DNA of 29,100 nt from the NCBI GenBank assembly GCA_964463505.1, contig CAYXDC010000038.1, positions 1-29,100 of the forward strand, given 5' to 3'. The notes beneath the pieces are model-generated. The model had not been told where the DNA came from and did not search any database. It worked only from the letters and a program-made list of their open reading frames with translations. Source of the stretch: JAJZSS01 sp964463505 (lineage in GTDB: Bacteria; Chloroflexota; Anaerolineae; Anaerolineales; UBA4823). Shown one piece after another: positions 16,880-25,991 of the stretch (positions within the stretch are counted from its first letter, which is position 1; every line of letters begins with the position of its first letter). Both the position numbers and the translations under genes were made by a program.

Positions 16880-18000
16880 AAAGTCTGGCTCAGATAATCG
16901 AAGGATAAATGCTTTAGATAATATTGGTGACCGCGTTGGGAAAGGATCTTACACAGCTCGGGCTGTGTATATAAGGCCAGAATTGCTTCCGCTAAGGCAT
17001 CTGGATTTTCCCGCTCGCACAAGTAAATTTCCTCTCCATGTCTTAGGATGGCTTGCATCGCCGGTGAATCGCCATTGATCACCGGTTTTGCCATTGCCAG
17101 GCCTTCATGGATTTTATTTTGCATGGTCATCAGCGCCTGGGGGGTGCTGCCAAATGTGCCCAGGATCACGTCGCTTTCGGCAATCTTTTTTACCAATGCA
17201 TCCTTTTCCAACCAGTCAATGAAAGTAACCTGCTTTAGTCCGAATTCCTGTGCCATTTGTTCGGCTTTTTGGCGTTCTGGTCCCACGCCGACCATCTCGA
17301 AACAAATCTCCGCGTGATCTGCCAGCCTGCGCGCCGCTTCGATGATGATCGGTACGCCGTGATTGGGGATGTAGGTTCCATAATATAAACATACGAAGTC
17401 AGGATTGGTTTTTTGGGTATCAGACGGTGGCTGAAAGATCCGGTCATCTGCTCCCAGAGGCAGGAGTCGAATCTTCTCGCCTGGGATCTGATACTCCTGC
17501 TGATACCAGGCAGCATAGGTTGGGGTATCCACAATAAACAGGTCCGGCATGCGCATAGCTGTCTTTTCCAGCCAGTGGATTAACCTTACCGTGAATGGGC
17601 TGCGCTGTTCCAGCTGCCGTTCACGGGCGATCAGGTAGATCGACATCAGCACATCCCAGACCAAAGGCTTGCCCCGTAAGGAAGAAAGAATCCTCCCCAA
17701 GAGAACATCCGCCTGACCAGGGTAGCCCAGCAGCATTACATCATAATCACCAACTTTACGATATTCGCTCAGCAGCTTTAGATAAGCTTTGAGCACTCGC
17801 AGCCAGAAGGAAGGTTTTTTCCACCCACCGCTGGCAGCTTGCTGACGGTCCTCAAATCCCTGCCACAGTGTCGCATGACATGGGATCACCTCGATTCCGC
17901 CTAACCGCAAACGGTCGATCATTAACCGGTTGCGTTCGTAATTGGCCCGGTAGGTGCCAAAATAACACACGCGTAAGGGTTTCTTTTCAGACACGCTCAT
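16849..18000 (-). CDS. Glycosyltransferase family 4 (GT-B fold)
   Basis: This 383-residue GT-B enzyme begins LRVCYFGTYRANYERNRLMI, followed by a donor-side domain with VCLYYGTYIPNHGVPIIIEA, the FEMVGVGPERQKAEQ strand and TFIDWLEKDALVKKIAESDV. The segment QNKIHEGLAMAKPVING corresponds to the K-x-x-E/E-G-L-A-x-x-x-P nucleotide-binding region of GT4. The ATG overlaps the stop of the upstream 810-residue protein gene as ATGA, a sign of translational coupling, and its own end overlaps the GT39 gene. It is a cytoplasmic sugar transferase in the surface-glycan pathway; substrate unknown. Confidence 0.85.
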   Translation of the reverse strand: MSVSEKKPLRVCYFGTYRANYERNRLMIDRLRLGGIEVIPCHATLWQGFEDRQQAASGGWKKPSFWLRVLKAYLKLLSEYRKVGDYDVMLLGYPGQADVLLGRILSSLRGKPLVWDVLMSIYLIARERQLEQRSPFTVRLIHWLEKTAMRMPDLFIVDTPTYAAWYQQEYQIPGEKIRLLPLGADDRIFQPPSDTQKTNPDFVCLYYGTYIPNHGVPIIIEAARRLADHAEICFEMVGVGPERQKAEQMAQEFGLKQVTFIDWLEKDALVKKIAESDVILGTFGSTPQALMTMQNKIHEGLAMAKPVINGDSPAMQAILRHGEEIYLCERENPDALAEAILALYTQPELCKILSQRGHQYYLKHLSFDYLSQTLCAIMYTLMS

Positions 18001-20429
18001 GGCTGGATGCGTTCAAAGACCCATACCCGGTCCTCGTGATAAACCGGATGGTAGCTGCCCATGCTCAGTAGTTGCTCTGCTAAGATCGGTGGGCCTGCGT
18101 AATTGACGCTGCCCTGCTGCTGCCCAAGATAAATATGTGTGACACCTCGTTCTGCCAGAAGATCCTGAACGGCTGGATCCATGATCCCTTTTTCCAGGAT
18201 AGCTGATGTGATCTGGTTAACTCTCTGCCGGTATTCTGGATCAGGTCCGGTTTCCAGGCTGTAGTTAATGGGGGGCAGTGTCACCGCACGTTGGGCTTTA
18301 AAGGGCAACCACCATCCTCCGTCCGAACCCACTGCTACGGTGTTGTCGTATGCCAGAAATGAGTTTACCAGAATCAGGCTGTCATGCGGAAGATGCTCAC
18401 GGATCCATTCAGCGGCGCGCTGGTCGGCACGCGTGAATAAGGCGCTCTCGCTAACATGCACATCCAGCAGGCGCGCCCGCAACCCGCTTAGCCCGATCCC
18501 CAGGGTCAGCACAGATACCAGGATTGAGGTTCCCAATTCAAAGCCAGGTAATCTGCTTTGCTGGCGAAGATATTCGAGCACACTGCTAAGCAGATAGCCA
18601 GTCAGTAGGGATACTGGAATATATGCGGCGATCATCACCGTGAATCCGCCAATTGCCCCGGACCCAGGTAAGCCAATCCAGTGTGGGTAGCCTATCAACA
18701 GAACTAACAGCCACCAGCCGCTGACCGCCAGCATGGCTTTGTCACGCCGTAAGATCGCCAGGAGCAGCGCCGCGCCGCTCAAATACCAGATAATCGCAGG
18801 GACATAAACTGCGTATTGAAAAATATCTTCACCCTGGATCACTGAAGCTGAAAGCTGGTTTGCGGGAGTAGATATTTGGGCAAATAGGATTTGACTGATC
18901 GTACTGGGAAATACGCGCAACAGCCAGGGCAAAAAAATCAGCAATCCACCCAGGCTTACCAGACCCATAATTTTGACTGAACGCCAGAAACCGGTTGAAC
19001 GCGCATATGCGAAAAAGTAAACCAGAAAGAAGGCTACCGCGAAAACCAGGATACGGTTGTGAGTTAAGCCTAAACCCGCCAGCAGGATTGCCACCAGCGC
19101 CCCCAGATGACGATCCCCCGGATGGTCGTGAAAATACACCCAGCTCAAATACACCAACACCAAAAGGATGATCTGCCCGGTCAACTGCGTGTAGCGTCCC
19201 CAATTGACGTAGACTTGGGGGATGGAAGTGAGCAGCCCTGCAATGGTCAGGGCAAAAACTCCGGCCCAGCGATGATTATTCAAGCGATTCGCCAAAGGAA
19301 CCAGGACAATCAGGCTCAAGATGTTCATGATTTGTCCTGTCCATAAGACTGCCTGAGATAGTTCCATGCCGGTTAACCAATGATAAGCGGCGGTGAGCGT
19401 ATGGAAGCCGAAGTGATAAGTAAAGCTGGTCATTTCAGCATATGGAGCCCAGGTAGTGAACAATCCTTGATGATCGACTATTAGTTGACTGATGAGCGTA
19501 TGATGCAGGGAATCACCCCACATCGGGGCAGCCAGGCCGCGTACAGGCCATAATCGAGAAATCAGGATAATACCCATTATTCCAATATAAGTCAGGCTGC
19601 AGAATATGTCGGGTAAGGAAGGCTTGTGAATTTCATTCAGTGAGTGGGGTTGCCTTGCAAAACTCCAGATGATCAGGCTGATCCCGGCTACTACCGGTAA
19701 CCAGGCATAAACCATACCTGCTTGCAGACCGATTAGATTGGTCCACAATACCAAAACCGGGTAAATTACCAGGCTCACGCCAGCCGCCAGGCCTAATTTC
19801 TCCGGCCAGAATAAGCGGCGCCAGCCAGGGTAGACTGCTGTAAGTATCCCCCAACCGGGAATAATGAATAGTATGCCGGCTACGCTCAGGTTTAACAGCC
19901 AGCCTATTCCTTCCTGGATCAATCCCCGTACTGCACTATTCCGATTGTAAATCAACCGAAAAACTACTTGCTGGTCTTGGGCAATATCATCTGTATAGGC
20001 TGCGCCATTCAGGTAGCCTGCACCAGGCCCAATCCCAACCTGGATTGCCCCTTCACCGATGATGATCATCCTGAGGTAATAATCTTGTTGGTTCGAGAGG
20101 GGCAGGGCGCTAAAGTTGATGCGTTGAAATCCGCTCGTTTGAATCTCATTTAGTGGGAGACGAACGGTTTCCAGTGGGGTGGTACGTTGGTCATGCGCGA
20201 AAAGGCTGAATTCCAAACTGCCATTGGTAGCATCTCCAGGTTCCAATAGAAATGCAATAGCTTCCAGGCCAGCATAGCGAGCGGTAAATGTTTGTCCAAT
20301 GCTGTGTTCAGCATCCAGGGTGACCCACCCTGTATGGGCAGGCTGCTCAAAACGGACCAAAGGCGCACAGCCGCTGAGGAGCAGCAAGCAGGTGCTGATC
20401 AAGATCCAGCCAAAAGAGCGGTTGTTCAT
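17997..20429 (-). CDS. Large GT-C-like membrane protein with lipobox-like N-terminus and extracytoplasmic beta-sandwich
   Basis: The product has 810 residues. The N-terminus carries a signal with a lipobox-like end (LLLLSGC, Cys21). Residues 22-165 form a soluble beta-rich domain with no membrane segment. A long membrane region of about 13 helices follows (about 172-650), then a soluble C-terminal domain (about 665-810). The first loop of the main membrane bundle has MWGDSLHH (D306, H309, H310), placed like the catalytic Asp of GT-C transferases. The C-terminal ADQRAAEWIREHLP segment is common in such membrane proteins of Chloroflexota. It overlaps its neighbours on both sides by ATGA, so it is firmly in the operon. 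It may be a polymerase, ligase or transferase; I cannot choose from sequence alone. Confidence 0.7.
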   Translation of the reverse strand: MNNRSFGWILISTCLLLLSGCAPLVRFEQPAHTGWVTLDAEHSIGQTFTARYAGLEAIAFLLEPGDATNGSLEFSLFAHDQRTTPLETVRLPLNEIQTSGFQRINFSALPLSNQQDYYLRMIIIGEGAIQVGIGPGAGYLNGAAYTDDIAQDQQVVFRLIYNRNSAVRGLIQEGIGWLLNLSVAGILFIIPGWGILTAVYPGWRRLFWPEKLGLAAGVSLVIYPVLVLWTNLIGLQAGMVYAWLPVVAGISLIIWSFARQPHSLNEIHKPSLPDIFCSLTYIGIMGIILISRLWPVRGLAAPMWGDSLHHTLISQLIVDHQGLFTTWAPYAEMTSFTYHFGFHTLTAAYHWLTGMELSQAVLWTGQIMNILSLIVLVPLANRLNNHRWAGVFALTIAGLLTSIPQVYVNWGRYTQLTGQIILLVLVYLSWVYFHDHPGDRHLGALVAILLAGLGLTHNRILVFAVAFFLVYFFAYARSTGFWRSVKIMGLVSLGGLLIFLPWLLRVFPSTISQILFAQISTPANQLSASVIQGEDIFQYAVYVPAIIWYLSGAALLLAILRRDKAMLAVSGWWLLVLLIGYPHWIGLPGSGAIGGFTVMIAAYIPVSLLTGYLLSSVLEYLRQQSRLPGFELGTSILVSVLTLGIGLSGLRARLLDVHVSESALFTRADQRAAEWIREHLPHDSLILVNSFLAYDNTVAVGSDGGWWLPFKAQRAVTLPPINYSLETGPDPEYRQRVNQITSAILEKGIMDPAVQDLLAERGVTHIYLGQQQGSVNYAGPPILAEQLLSMGSYHPVYHEDRVWVFERIQP

Positions 20430-21394
20430 TGACGTGGAGGACGATCCTGGAAATTGCGGTCTAATTCGATCCGCCGGATGCGATAGATCAGATCTTCCAG
20501 AATTTTGCGATTAAAACCGATCAGATCGGCTACCAGGCCGATTAAAAAGGTTTGAAAACCGACGATCAACAGAACTGCAGCCAGGATCAAAGATTGGATG
20601 TGACCATCGCCCTGACCGAGCAGGAAAAAATACACGAAGCGCAGGCTGAGCAGTAGCCCCACCACCAGAAGAACCAGGCTAAGTGTGGAAAAAACGCGTA
20701 AAGGTCTGTACATGGTATAGGCTCGGATAATCGTGGCGCCAGAGTGGGCCAGATAGTGCGGGATACTGCGCATCAAACGCGATGGCCGGGTCTGGGGGTT
20801 GGTGCGGACAGGCACATATTCCACGGCGATATGGCTTGCCCCAGCCTGGATCAGGGTTTCAAGTGTGTAGGAATAGTCGCTCAGCACCAGGGTGCGCAGG
20901 GCAGCCTCGCGGCTAAGGGCACGAAAGCCACTGGTCGCGTCGGGTGTTGTGACCCCGGATGCCCGACCAATCACCCAGCTCCCTAAACGCTGCAGCTGGC
21001 GCTTGACTGGCGAAAAGCTGGCCAAGCTGGCAACTCCGCGATCACCAACCACCAGGTCTGCACGACCAGCCAGAATGGGTTCGAGCAGGCGTTGAATATC
21101 CTCAGCCTGGTATTGATTATCAGCATCGGTATTGACAATTATATCTGCCCCCTGGAGCAGGGCGGCTTCAAGACCTGCGGCAAAACCAGCAGCCAGGCCA
21201 GAATGAGCGGTAAGCTGGACGATATGCTGGACCCCAATTTTTCTGGCAACAGCAACAGTTGCATCTGTGCTGCCATCGTCGATCACCAGGTATTCAATAC
21301 TGTCGATCCCGTCCAGTTGGCGCGGCAAGGCGGCAACGGTATGCGGCAAGTTATCCGCTTCGTTGAAACAGGGAATCTGAATTATAAGTTTCAC
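20426..21394 (-). CDS. DPM1-like glycosyltransferase family 2 with two C-terminal membrane helices
   Basis: This 322-residue protein has a GT-A domain with IPCFNEADNL at the start, the nucleotide-binding DDGS (39-42) and the metal-binding D90-A-D92 in NTDADNQY, then SGFRALSREAALR. Two membrane helices near the C-terminus (about 235-258 and 268-292) anchor it. This is the architecture of polyprenyl-phosphate mannosyl/glucosyltransferases, which load a sugar on a lipid carrier for later GT-C enzymes; two GT-C-like proteins follow in the same operon. The start is GTG without a clear binding site. It lies 14 nt after the stop of the M23 peptidase gene and overlaps the next gene by 4 nt (ATGA). 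Confidence 0.88.
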   Translation of the reverse strand: MKLIIQIPCFNEADNLPHTVAALPRQLDGIDSIEYLVIDDGSTDATVAVARKIGVQHIVQLTAHSGLAAGFAAGLEAALLQGADIIVNTDADNQYQAEDIQRLLEPILAGRADLVVGDRGVASLASFSPVKRQLQRLGSWVIGRASGVTTPDATSGFRALSREAALRTLVLSDYSYTLETLIQAGASHIAVEYVPVRTNPQTRPSRLMRSIPHYLAHSGATIIRAYTMYRPLRVFSTLSLVLLVVGLLLSLRFVYFFLLGQGDGHIQSLILAAVLLIVGFQTFLIGLVADLIGFNRKILEDLIYRIRRIELDRNFQDRPPRQ

Positions 21395-21408
21395 ACGTAT
21401 ATTTTAGG

Positions 21409-24400
21409 CTACTTCTCCGAAATGGGGAAGAAGATCGCTTCACCTTGTGTGACTTGGATGGTGTATTTGATGCCCTCGCCTGCCACGCCTGTGTATAGGT
21501 GCCGCATTCGTAAGTAAACTCGCCGGTCCTGATCTGTACGCCATAACAGGAGCGTTGAATAGCCAAAATCTTGCGGAGCACCGTGTTGCAGGAGCGTTAC
21601 CCCATCACTATCAAACAACTCCAGTACGATCGCCGCGCCAGGATACATGGGGGTGGCGTTAGCGATCAACTGCACTCCAGCCTTCAGGTCGATACTCAAC
21701 CAATCTTCGTCATCGAGATGGTCGGTGGATAAGGGATTGCACAGATTATGAACTTGTTCATCAAATGTCGTGGATATCATATTGGCTGTTCCCACCTGAT
21801 TATCGTTTGTTGATCCACTGGATTTTTCCCAGATATCGGGATAGGTACATATGCTACTGGATATTGTGGTAGATGCTTCGGCGCTAATGGGGTAAATCTC
21901 TACATTCCCCACCTGGTCGACAGCGCGCATTCTAAAATTGTAGGTTTGACCGATTTTGCCGATATATACTGCCTGTCGAAGAGTTCCGCTTACTGAGGTT
22001 GCGAAAGTTTGCCAGCTCAGACCGGTTGGCTGGACTTGCAGGTCAAAAGATCCCAGCCCTGAGAGATTGTCTGTCGCTGTCCAATCCAGCACAATTGCAG
22101 TGTTGGCTGTGAGAGCTGGCAGTGCGGCAAGCTGGCTGACCGGCGCCGTGCGATCAAGCGCCAGTCCCCAGGCAGCAGCATAGGCTGAGTTCCCAGCCCA
22201 ATCTATCGCCCGGGCATAGATCGCCATTTCTGTTTGTTCCAGATAGATACTTGGGTCAATCTGCCACGACCAGCCATCGCTGCCCTCACTATCGGCACCC
22301 AGATAAATCCATTTATCGCTGATCCAATTGCCTTCATGCAAGTAGAACTCGACCTGATTGACCCCACTGGTCAGGTCACTGGCATTCACCTGGATGGAAA
22401 ATGGACTTGACGGTAAATAGGTACTGCTTTCTGGGGAAATCAGGCTTATCTTGGGTATGTCCGCATCGCGCGTCAGGGTAAGCTTATAGGTGTAATCCTC
22501 TCCACCAGCAGTTGGATGAGCCCAATCTTTGAGCTTGACGAAATAAGTACCCGCTGCTGGTAGGCGGTATTGAACAAAGGAATCGGTCTGGACTGCATAA
22601 ACGATATCATCATTTTCAGCCAGAATTGAGGAGCTATCCTGGTCTAGCAAGTACAAGACGCTATCTACAGGAGATGATTCTGGATCAGCTTCGGCGAGAA
22701 TCCCGATCCGATCTCCCTCCTGGCTTTGAAACTGGAAATAATCCACATCGCCGCCCGGGCAAAGTGTGCCTGCGTAACTCTGTCCATAGACTAGCTGTAA
22801 GCCATCGTTGTCTGCACACACATCAGGCGGGGTATTGGTGATGCTCACGTCGTCGATGGTCCATCCCTGAAAATCGTTTTGCTGGTCATCAATCGTTGTA
22901 AAATAAAATCGCACCCGTACATTCTGACCAGCGTAAGCATCTAATTTGATTGCAGGGCTTTGCAGCCATTTATTCGGTGTGTCATCGCTTAGCTGTAAAA
23001 GGTTTGTGTACGGGCCGCCGGTCGAGATCTGCACCCAACGTTGGTCCCACTGGGTACCAGGTGATTCGGTTTCATAACGATAGGAAAAGCGTAAGTAGTA
23101 ACCCGTTGAAGGGATATACACCCTTGGGGATGTTAAATCGCCTTCGTTGGGTGCTCCGGTGGCGTAACTATCAGGAATTCCGGTGTCATAGATCCAGCTG
23201 ATTTCACCACCGTTGGGGTTGCCAGTGATGTATGCACGGTCCCAATTATTGCTGTGCTGCCATCCTGGAATTTCATCTTCCATATCATCTAAATATGGGG
23301 CACTTACAGAAGCGGGTGCAGGTAGGCTGCTGGTTTGAATGGAAAGCGAATAAGTCTCCGACCAGGCGCTTACGCCAGAGTCATTGCCTGCCTGAACCTG
23401 CCAGGAGTACTCTCCGGCTGCCAGAGTGCTGATCCGCCAGCGCGGTTCATCTAACCATTCTGATTCTTGAGTGCCATTGGGGCCGCTCAAGCGGACTTTG
23501 TAAAGCGTTCCTCCGCCCTGGTCGCGCCAGCTCAGGGTAAGGCTGCGATCAGATGTGTAATCATCGTTGCCAGCATCGGGCCAAACCGGTTGCGGCGTAA
23601 CTGGGAGCGAGCTGCGCGATAAAACCTTAACCGATGAGAGCTGATCATTACCGATACGATTATCACTGAGATTGCGATCGTAATTTTCCAAAGTTTCATT
23701 GCGACCGGTATAGTCCTCACCGGAATACAGAGTTGCCAGAACACCGCTGCCCACGATAATCGAGGCGGCATTATTGGCGCCAACCACGCCCAATGTGGTG
23801 CTGCCTGAATAGGTGCCAGGACTGAAAATTGTGCAGGCGCCACCATAGGCTGGTTCAGCAAATAAAGCTACCTGAGAGCTGGTAGGGGTACAGGCAGGCG
23901 GCTGGCTGGGGCAGCTGTATTCCTTAATAATCTGGCGCAGCCCAGGTAGATTAAGGCTTACATTTCCAGAACTATCACGCAAGCGCAGGGCAAGGCTTAC
24001 CGGCCCGTCTGGGATACCCAGCCTGCATAAGTCCAGTGTTGTACTGAAGGGGCTGGTGTTCTGGCTGGGCCCGATTTCTCGCCACAAGCCATCGTAATTA
24101 GCGATCACTTGTATTGAATAAAGCTCGCTCTCGCTATCGAAAGCCCAACCCTCCAGCGTAAGGTACTGGCTGGTATGTTTGGCGCCGGTAATTAGATTTG
24201 TAAAATCACCGCTAGGAGCAGTGTGATCTCCGGTGATTGTATTGGCTGAAACGTATGCAGATTGAAATTCGTCACATACATCTCCTTCCCAGGTGCAATA
24301 GGGCAAGTCGATTGTGACACGCGGCCTGCCACCATTGATGCTTACTTCTTCAAAAACGATATCGACGGATACCCCCCAATAAGCAGAATAGTAGGGGAAG

Positions 24401-25275
24401 GTTTGTACCTGGAAATGTAGGTGGTGTCCTGTGCTCACACCGGTGTCGTCAGCAATTCCAACGTACTGGCCCCGTTGAACAGGCACCCCAATCACTTTTA
24501 AATCAGGAGGGATGCTGTCCTGCGCCAGGTGGAGATAAAGCTGGTAGGTGGTGGGGATAGTCGTGGTATCTTCCAGGACAATGTAGTTGCCAGCTGTTGG
24601 ATCTCCATTCGGGACATCATCGCGGTAAGACCACACTGTGCCGGCTTTGGCGGCGTACAGATTGAACATGGTCTGGGGTACATAAAAATCAAAACTGTAA
24701 TGGGCGTTCCCGCTGGGGGTATAGCGATCATGCGCAACTGTCTGCGAAACATAGGTGGTTTTACCAGCTTCCCAAGGCAGCCGGTAGCCGCTTAACGGTG
24801 CTGTGGGAATTGTGGTTTCCTGGATCTGGTCCATGATCAACAGTTGTTCCAGGATCCCAGGATCAAGGACTTCTCCCGGGAGCAAAGTTAAGGCTTCCTG
24901 AAATGCTTCATCACCCGGGAGGTACACCTCCCAGCCTTGCTCGGTTTGGTGTGTGATCGCCACTCCGGGTTCTATTGGCAGAGTTTCTCCATTTACAGGA
25001 TCATGTGGCACGAGATACCCGGCAGCCCAAATGCTATCCCCAGAAATTTTTACATCTTCAACGCGGGTATCATATACCAGGAAGCCCAGCGAACGTTCAG
25101 GTTGCGAAAGGATCGCATTTTCGATGGCTTGTTGGGCTTCTTCTGCTAAGCCAACTAAATCGGGTTTCACGGGCGGCGGTGGAGCTGCCAGGATTGGATA
25201 AGCTATGGAAAAGGAGAGGCTGGTGCTGATTACAGCCAGGGTAAGGAATAAATGGAATCTAGGAATCAATCGCAT
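21409..25275 (-). CDS. Secreted M23 (LytM-like) metallopeptidase fused to crystallin-, Fn3-, MAM-like and PPC domains
   Basis: This is a 1288-residue secreted protein. The signal peptide is about 1-30 (AYPILA before a Pro run). The M23 domain spans roughly 165-320, with zinc ligands H192-x3-D196 (AHYSFDFYV), H249 and H285-x-H287 (GHHLHFQV), all intact, so it should be an active glycyl or peptidoglycan-crosslink peptidase. After that come, in order, an Ig-like region, a beta/gamma-crystallin-like module (about 469-560), an Fn3-like module, a MAM/immune-inhibitor-like sandwich (about 665-830, ending FQGWTIDDVSI), a bacterial pre-peptidase C-terminal (PPC) domain (about 835-950), an Ig-like and an Fn3-like module, and a second PPC-like domain at the end. 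It is the first gene upstream of the glycan run, 14 nt before the GT2 gene. Start ATG with a modest AGG signal. Confidence 0.85.
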   Translation of the reverse strand: MRLIPRFHLFLTLAVISTSLSFSIAYPILAAPPPPVKPDLVGLAEEAQQAIENAILSQPERSLGFLVYDTRVEDVKISGDSIWAAGYLVPHDPVNGETLPIEPGVAITHQTEQGWEVYLPGDEAFQEALTLLPGEVLDPGILEQLLIMDQIQETTIPTAPLSGYRLPWEAGKTTYVSQTVAHDRYTPSGNAHYSFDFYVPQTMFNLYAAKAGTVWSYRDDVPNGDPTAGNYIVLEDTTTIPTTYQLYLHLAQDSIPPDLKVIGVPVQRGQYVGIADDTGVSTGHHLHFQVQTFPYYSAYWGVSVDIVFEEVSINGGRPRVTIDLPYCTWEGDVCDEFQSAYVSANTITGDHTAPSGDFTNLITGAKHTSQYLTLEGWAFDSESELYSIQVIANYDGLWREIGPSQNTSPFSTTLDLCRLGIPDGPVSLALRLRDSSGNVSLNLPGLRQIIKEYSCPSQPPACTPTSSQVALFAEPAYGGACTIFSPGTYSGSTTLGVVGANNAASIIVGSGVLATLYSGEDYTGRNETLENYDRNLSDNRIGNDQLSSVKVLSRSSLPVTPQPVWPDAGNDDYTSDRSLTLSWRDQGGGTLYKVRLSGPNGTQESEWLDEPRWRISTLAAGEYSWQVQAGNDSGVSAWSETYSLSIQTSSLPAPASVSAPYLDDMEDEIPGWQHSNNWDRAYITGNPNGGEISWIYDTGIPDSYATGAPNEGDLTSPRVYIPSTGYYLRFSYRYETESPGTQWDQRWVQISTGGPYTNLLQLSDDTPNKWLQSPAIKLDAYAGQNVRVRFYFTTIDDQQNDFQGWTIDDVSITNTPPDVCADNDGLQLVYGQSYAGTLCPGGDVDYFQFQSQEGDRIGILAEADPESSPVDSVLYLLDQDSSSILAENDDIVYAVQTDSFVQYRLPAAGTYFVKLKDWAHPTAGGEDYTYKLTLTRDADIPKISLISPESSTYLPSSPFSIQVNASDLTSGVNQVEFYLHEGNWISDKWIYLGADSEGSDGWSWQIDPSIYLEQTEMAIYARAIDWAGNSAYAAAWGLALDRTAPVSQLAALPALTANTAIVLDWTATDNLSGLGSFDLQVQPTGLSWQTFATSVSGTLRQAVYIGKIGQTYNFRMRAVDQVGNVEIYPISAEASTTISSSICTYPDIWEKSSGSTNDNQVGTANMISTTFDEQVHNLCNPLSTDHLDDEDWLSIDLKAGVQLIANATPMYPGAAIVLELFDSDGVTLLQHGAPQDFGYSTLLLWRTDQDRRVYLRMRHLYTGVAGEGIKYTIQVTQGEAIFFPISEK

Positions 25276-25478
25276 GCCAATACCTGTTTTAGAAGATGGG
25301 TAAATTATGTACCCCGCTAATCATAGCCTGAATTTGGCGATCATAACGCAACACTTTTGTTAAGTCCGGGACTTATGCAGGTGGTATCATGAACGCTACA
25401 GCCCAGGGTTTGATTCGCATAACGATTGTAGTTGCAAGGTTTTGCCAGAAATTAACCGCTACGAAAAGATATTGGGAT
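25276..25478. other. Divergent intergenic region between the M23 and Fn3-like genes
   Basis: The region holds no gene. It contains a perfect 7-bp inverted repeat, TAAGTCC-G-GGACTTA (25361-25375), well placed as an operator for either side. I found no convincing -35/-10 pair for the minus-strand M23 gene; CATAAT with a weak -35 is the best I see. Confidence 0.4.
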
Positions 25479-25487
25479 TGGTATAAT
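25479..25487 (+). promoter_or_regulatory. Extended -10 promoter for the Fn3-like/HPr-kinase-like pair
   Basis: TGGTATAAT matches TGnTATAAT exactly and lies 42 nt before the TTG start at 25530. No -35 is seen. It resembles the extended -10 elements at 4692 and 27142. Confidence 0.55.
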
Positions 25488-25529
25488 TGCAAATGGTATT
25501 GCTAAATCATGCGTAAATAGAGGGGTAAT

Positions 25530-25991
25530 TTGAAGTCATATATTTCAAGTAAACCACGCTGGATCTTTAGAGGGTTGATGCTCGTCGCAGTCGGATTAGG
25601 AATCTGGGCCTGGTGGTTATCGCAACATGCCAGTGTGAATATTGAATGGACTACCGCAAGCGAGCTAAATACAGTCGGATTCAATGTCTACCGCCGAGAA
25701 TCCTTGGAGGGGCCGGAGACACGCATCAATCCAGAGTTAATTCCAGCTTCAACCGATCCCTTACAAGGTGGAAGCTATCAGTTCATCGATAAATCGGTAA
25801 AACCTGGTCTGACATACTATTACGAATTAGAAGATGTTGAAATGGACGGTGTGACAAATCGCAGCTGGCACACCTCCGTTAGCGTTGCTCAGCAGGGTTT
25901 TGTAGAAGCAGGTGCTGCAATTGCTTTAGGAATATTTGCCCTGGCAGGAATTATTTCCACGCACCACAATAACAACTCACACCATGATTGA
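25530..25991 (+). CDS. Small Fn3-like protein between two membrane helices
   Basis: The product has 153 residues. The start is TTG, with GAGGGG (25520-25525) 4 nt upstream and no ATG before the first helix. The first membrane helix is about 12-30. Residues 35-120 are one fibronectin-III-like sandwich with the well-known ASELNTVGFNVYRRES pattern and a closing TYYYELEDVEMDG, as found in many secreted bacterial proteins. A second hydrophobic helix (about 124-143) precedes a short polar tail, THHNNNSHHD. The domain would face outside with both ends anchored. Its stop overlaps the start of the HPr-kinase-like gene by 8 nt, so the two are co-translated. It is probably a membrane partner of the peptide locus; no catalytic motif is seen. 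Confidence 0.75.
   Translation: MKSYISSKPRWIFRGLMLVAVGLGIWAWWLSQHASVNIEWTTASELNTVGFNVYRRESLEGPETRINPELIPASTDPLQGGSYQFIDKSVKPGLTYYYELEDVEMDGVTNRSWHTSVSVAQQGFVEAGAAIALGIFALAGIISTHHNNNSHHD

Noticed and set aside
18268..18597. 109-residue plus-strand open frame
   Set aside because: Shadow of the 810-residue membrane protein on the other strand; composition is Arg/Ser rich as expected of an antisense frame.
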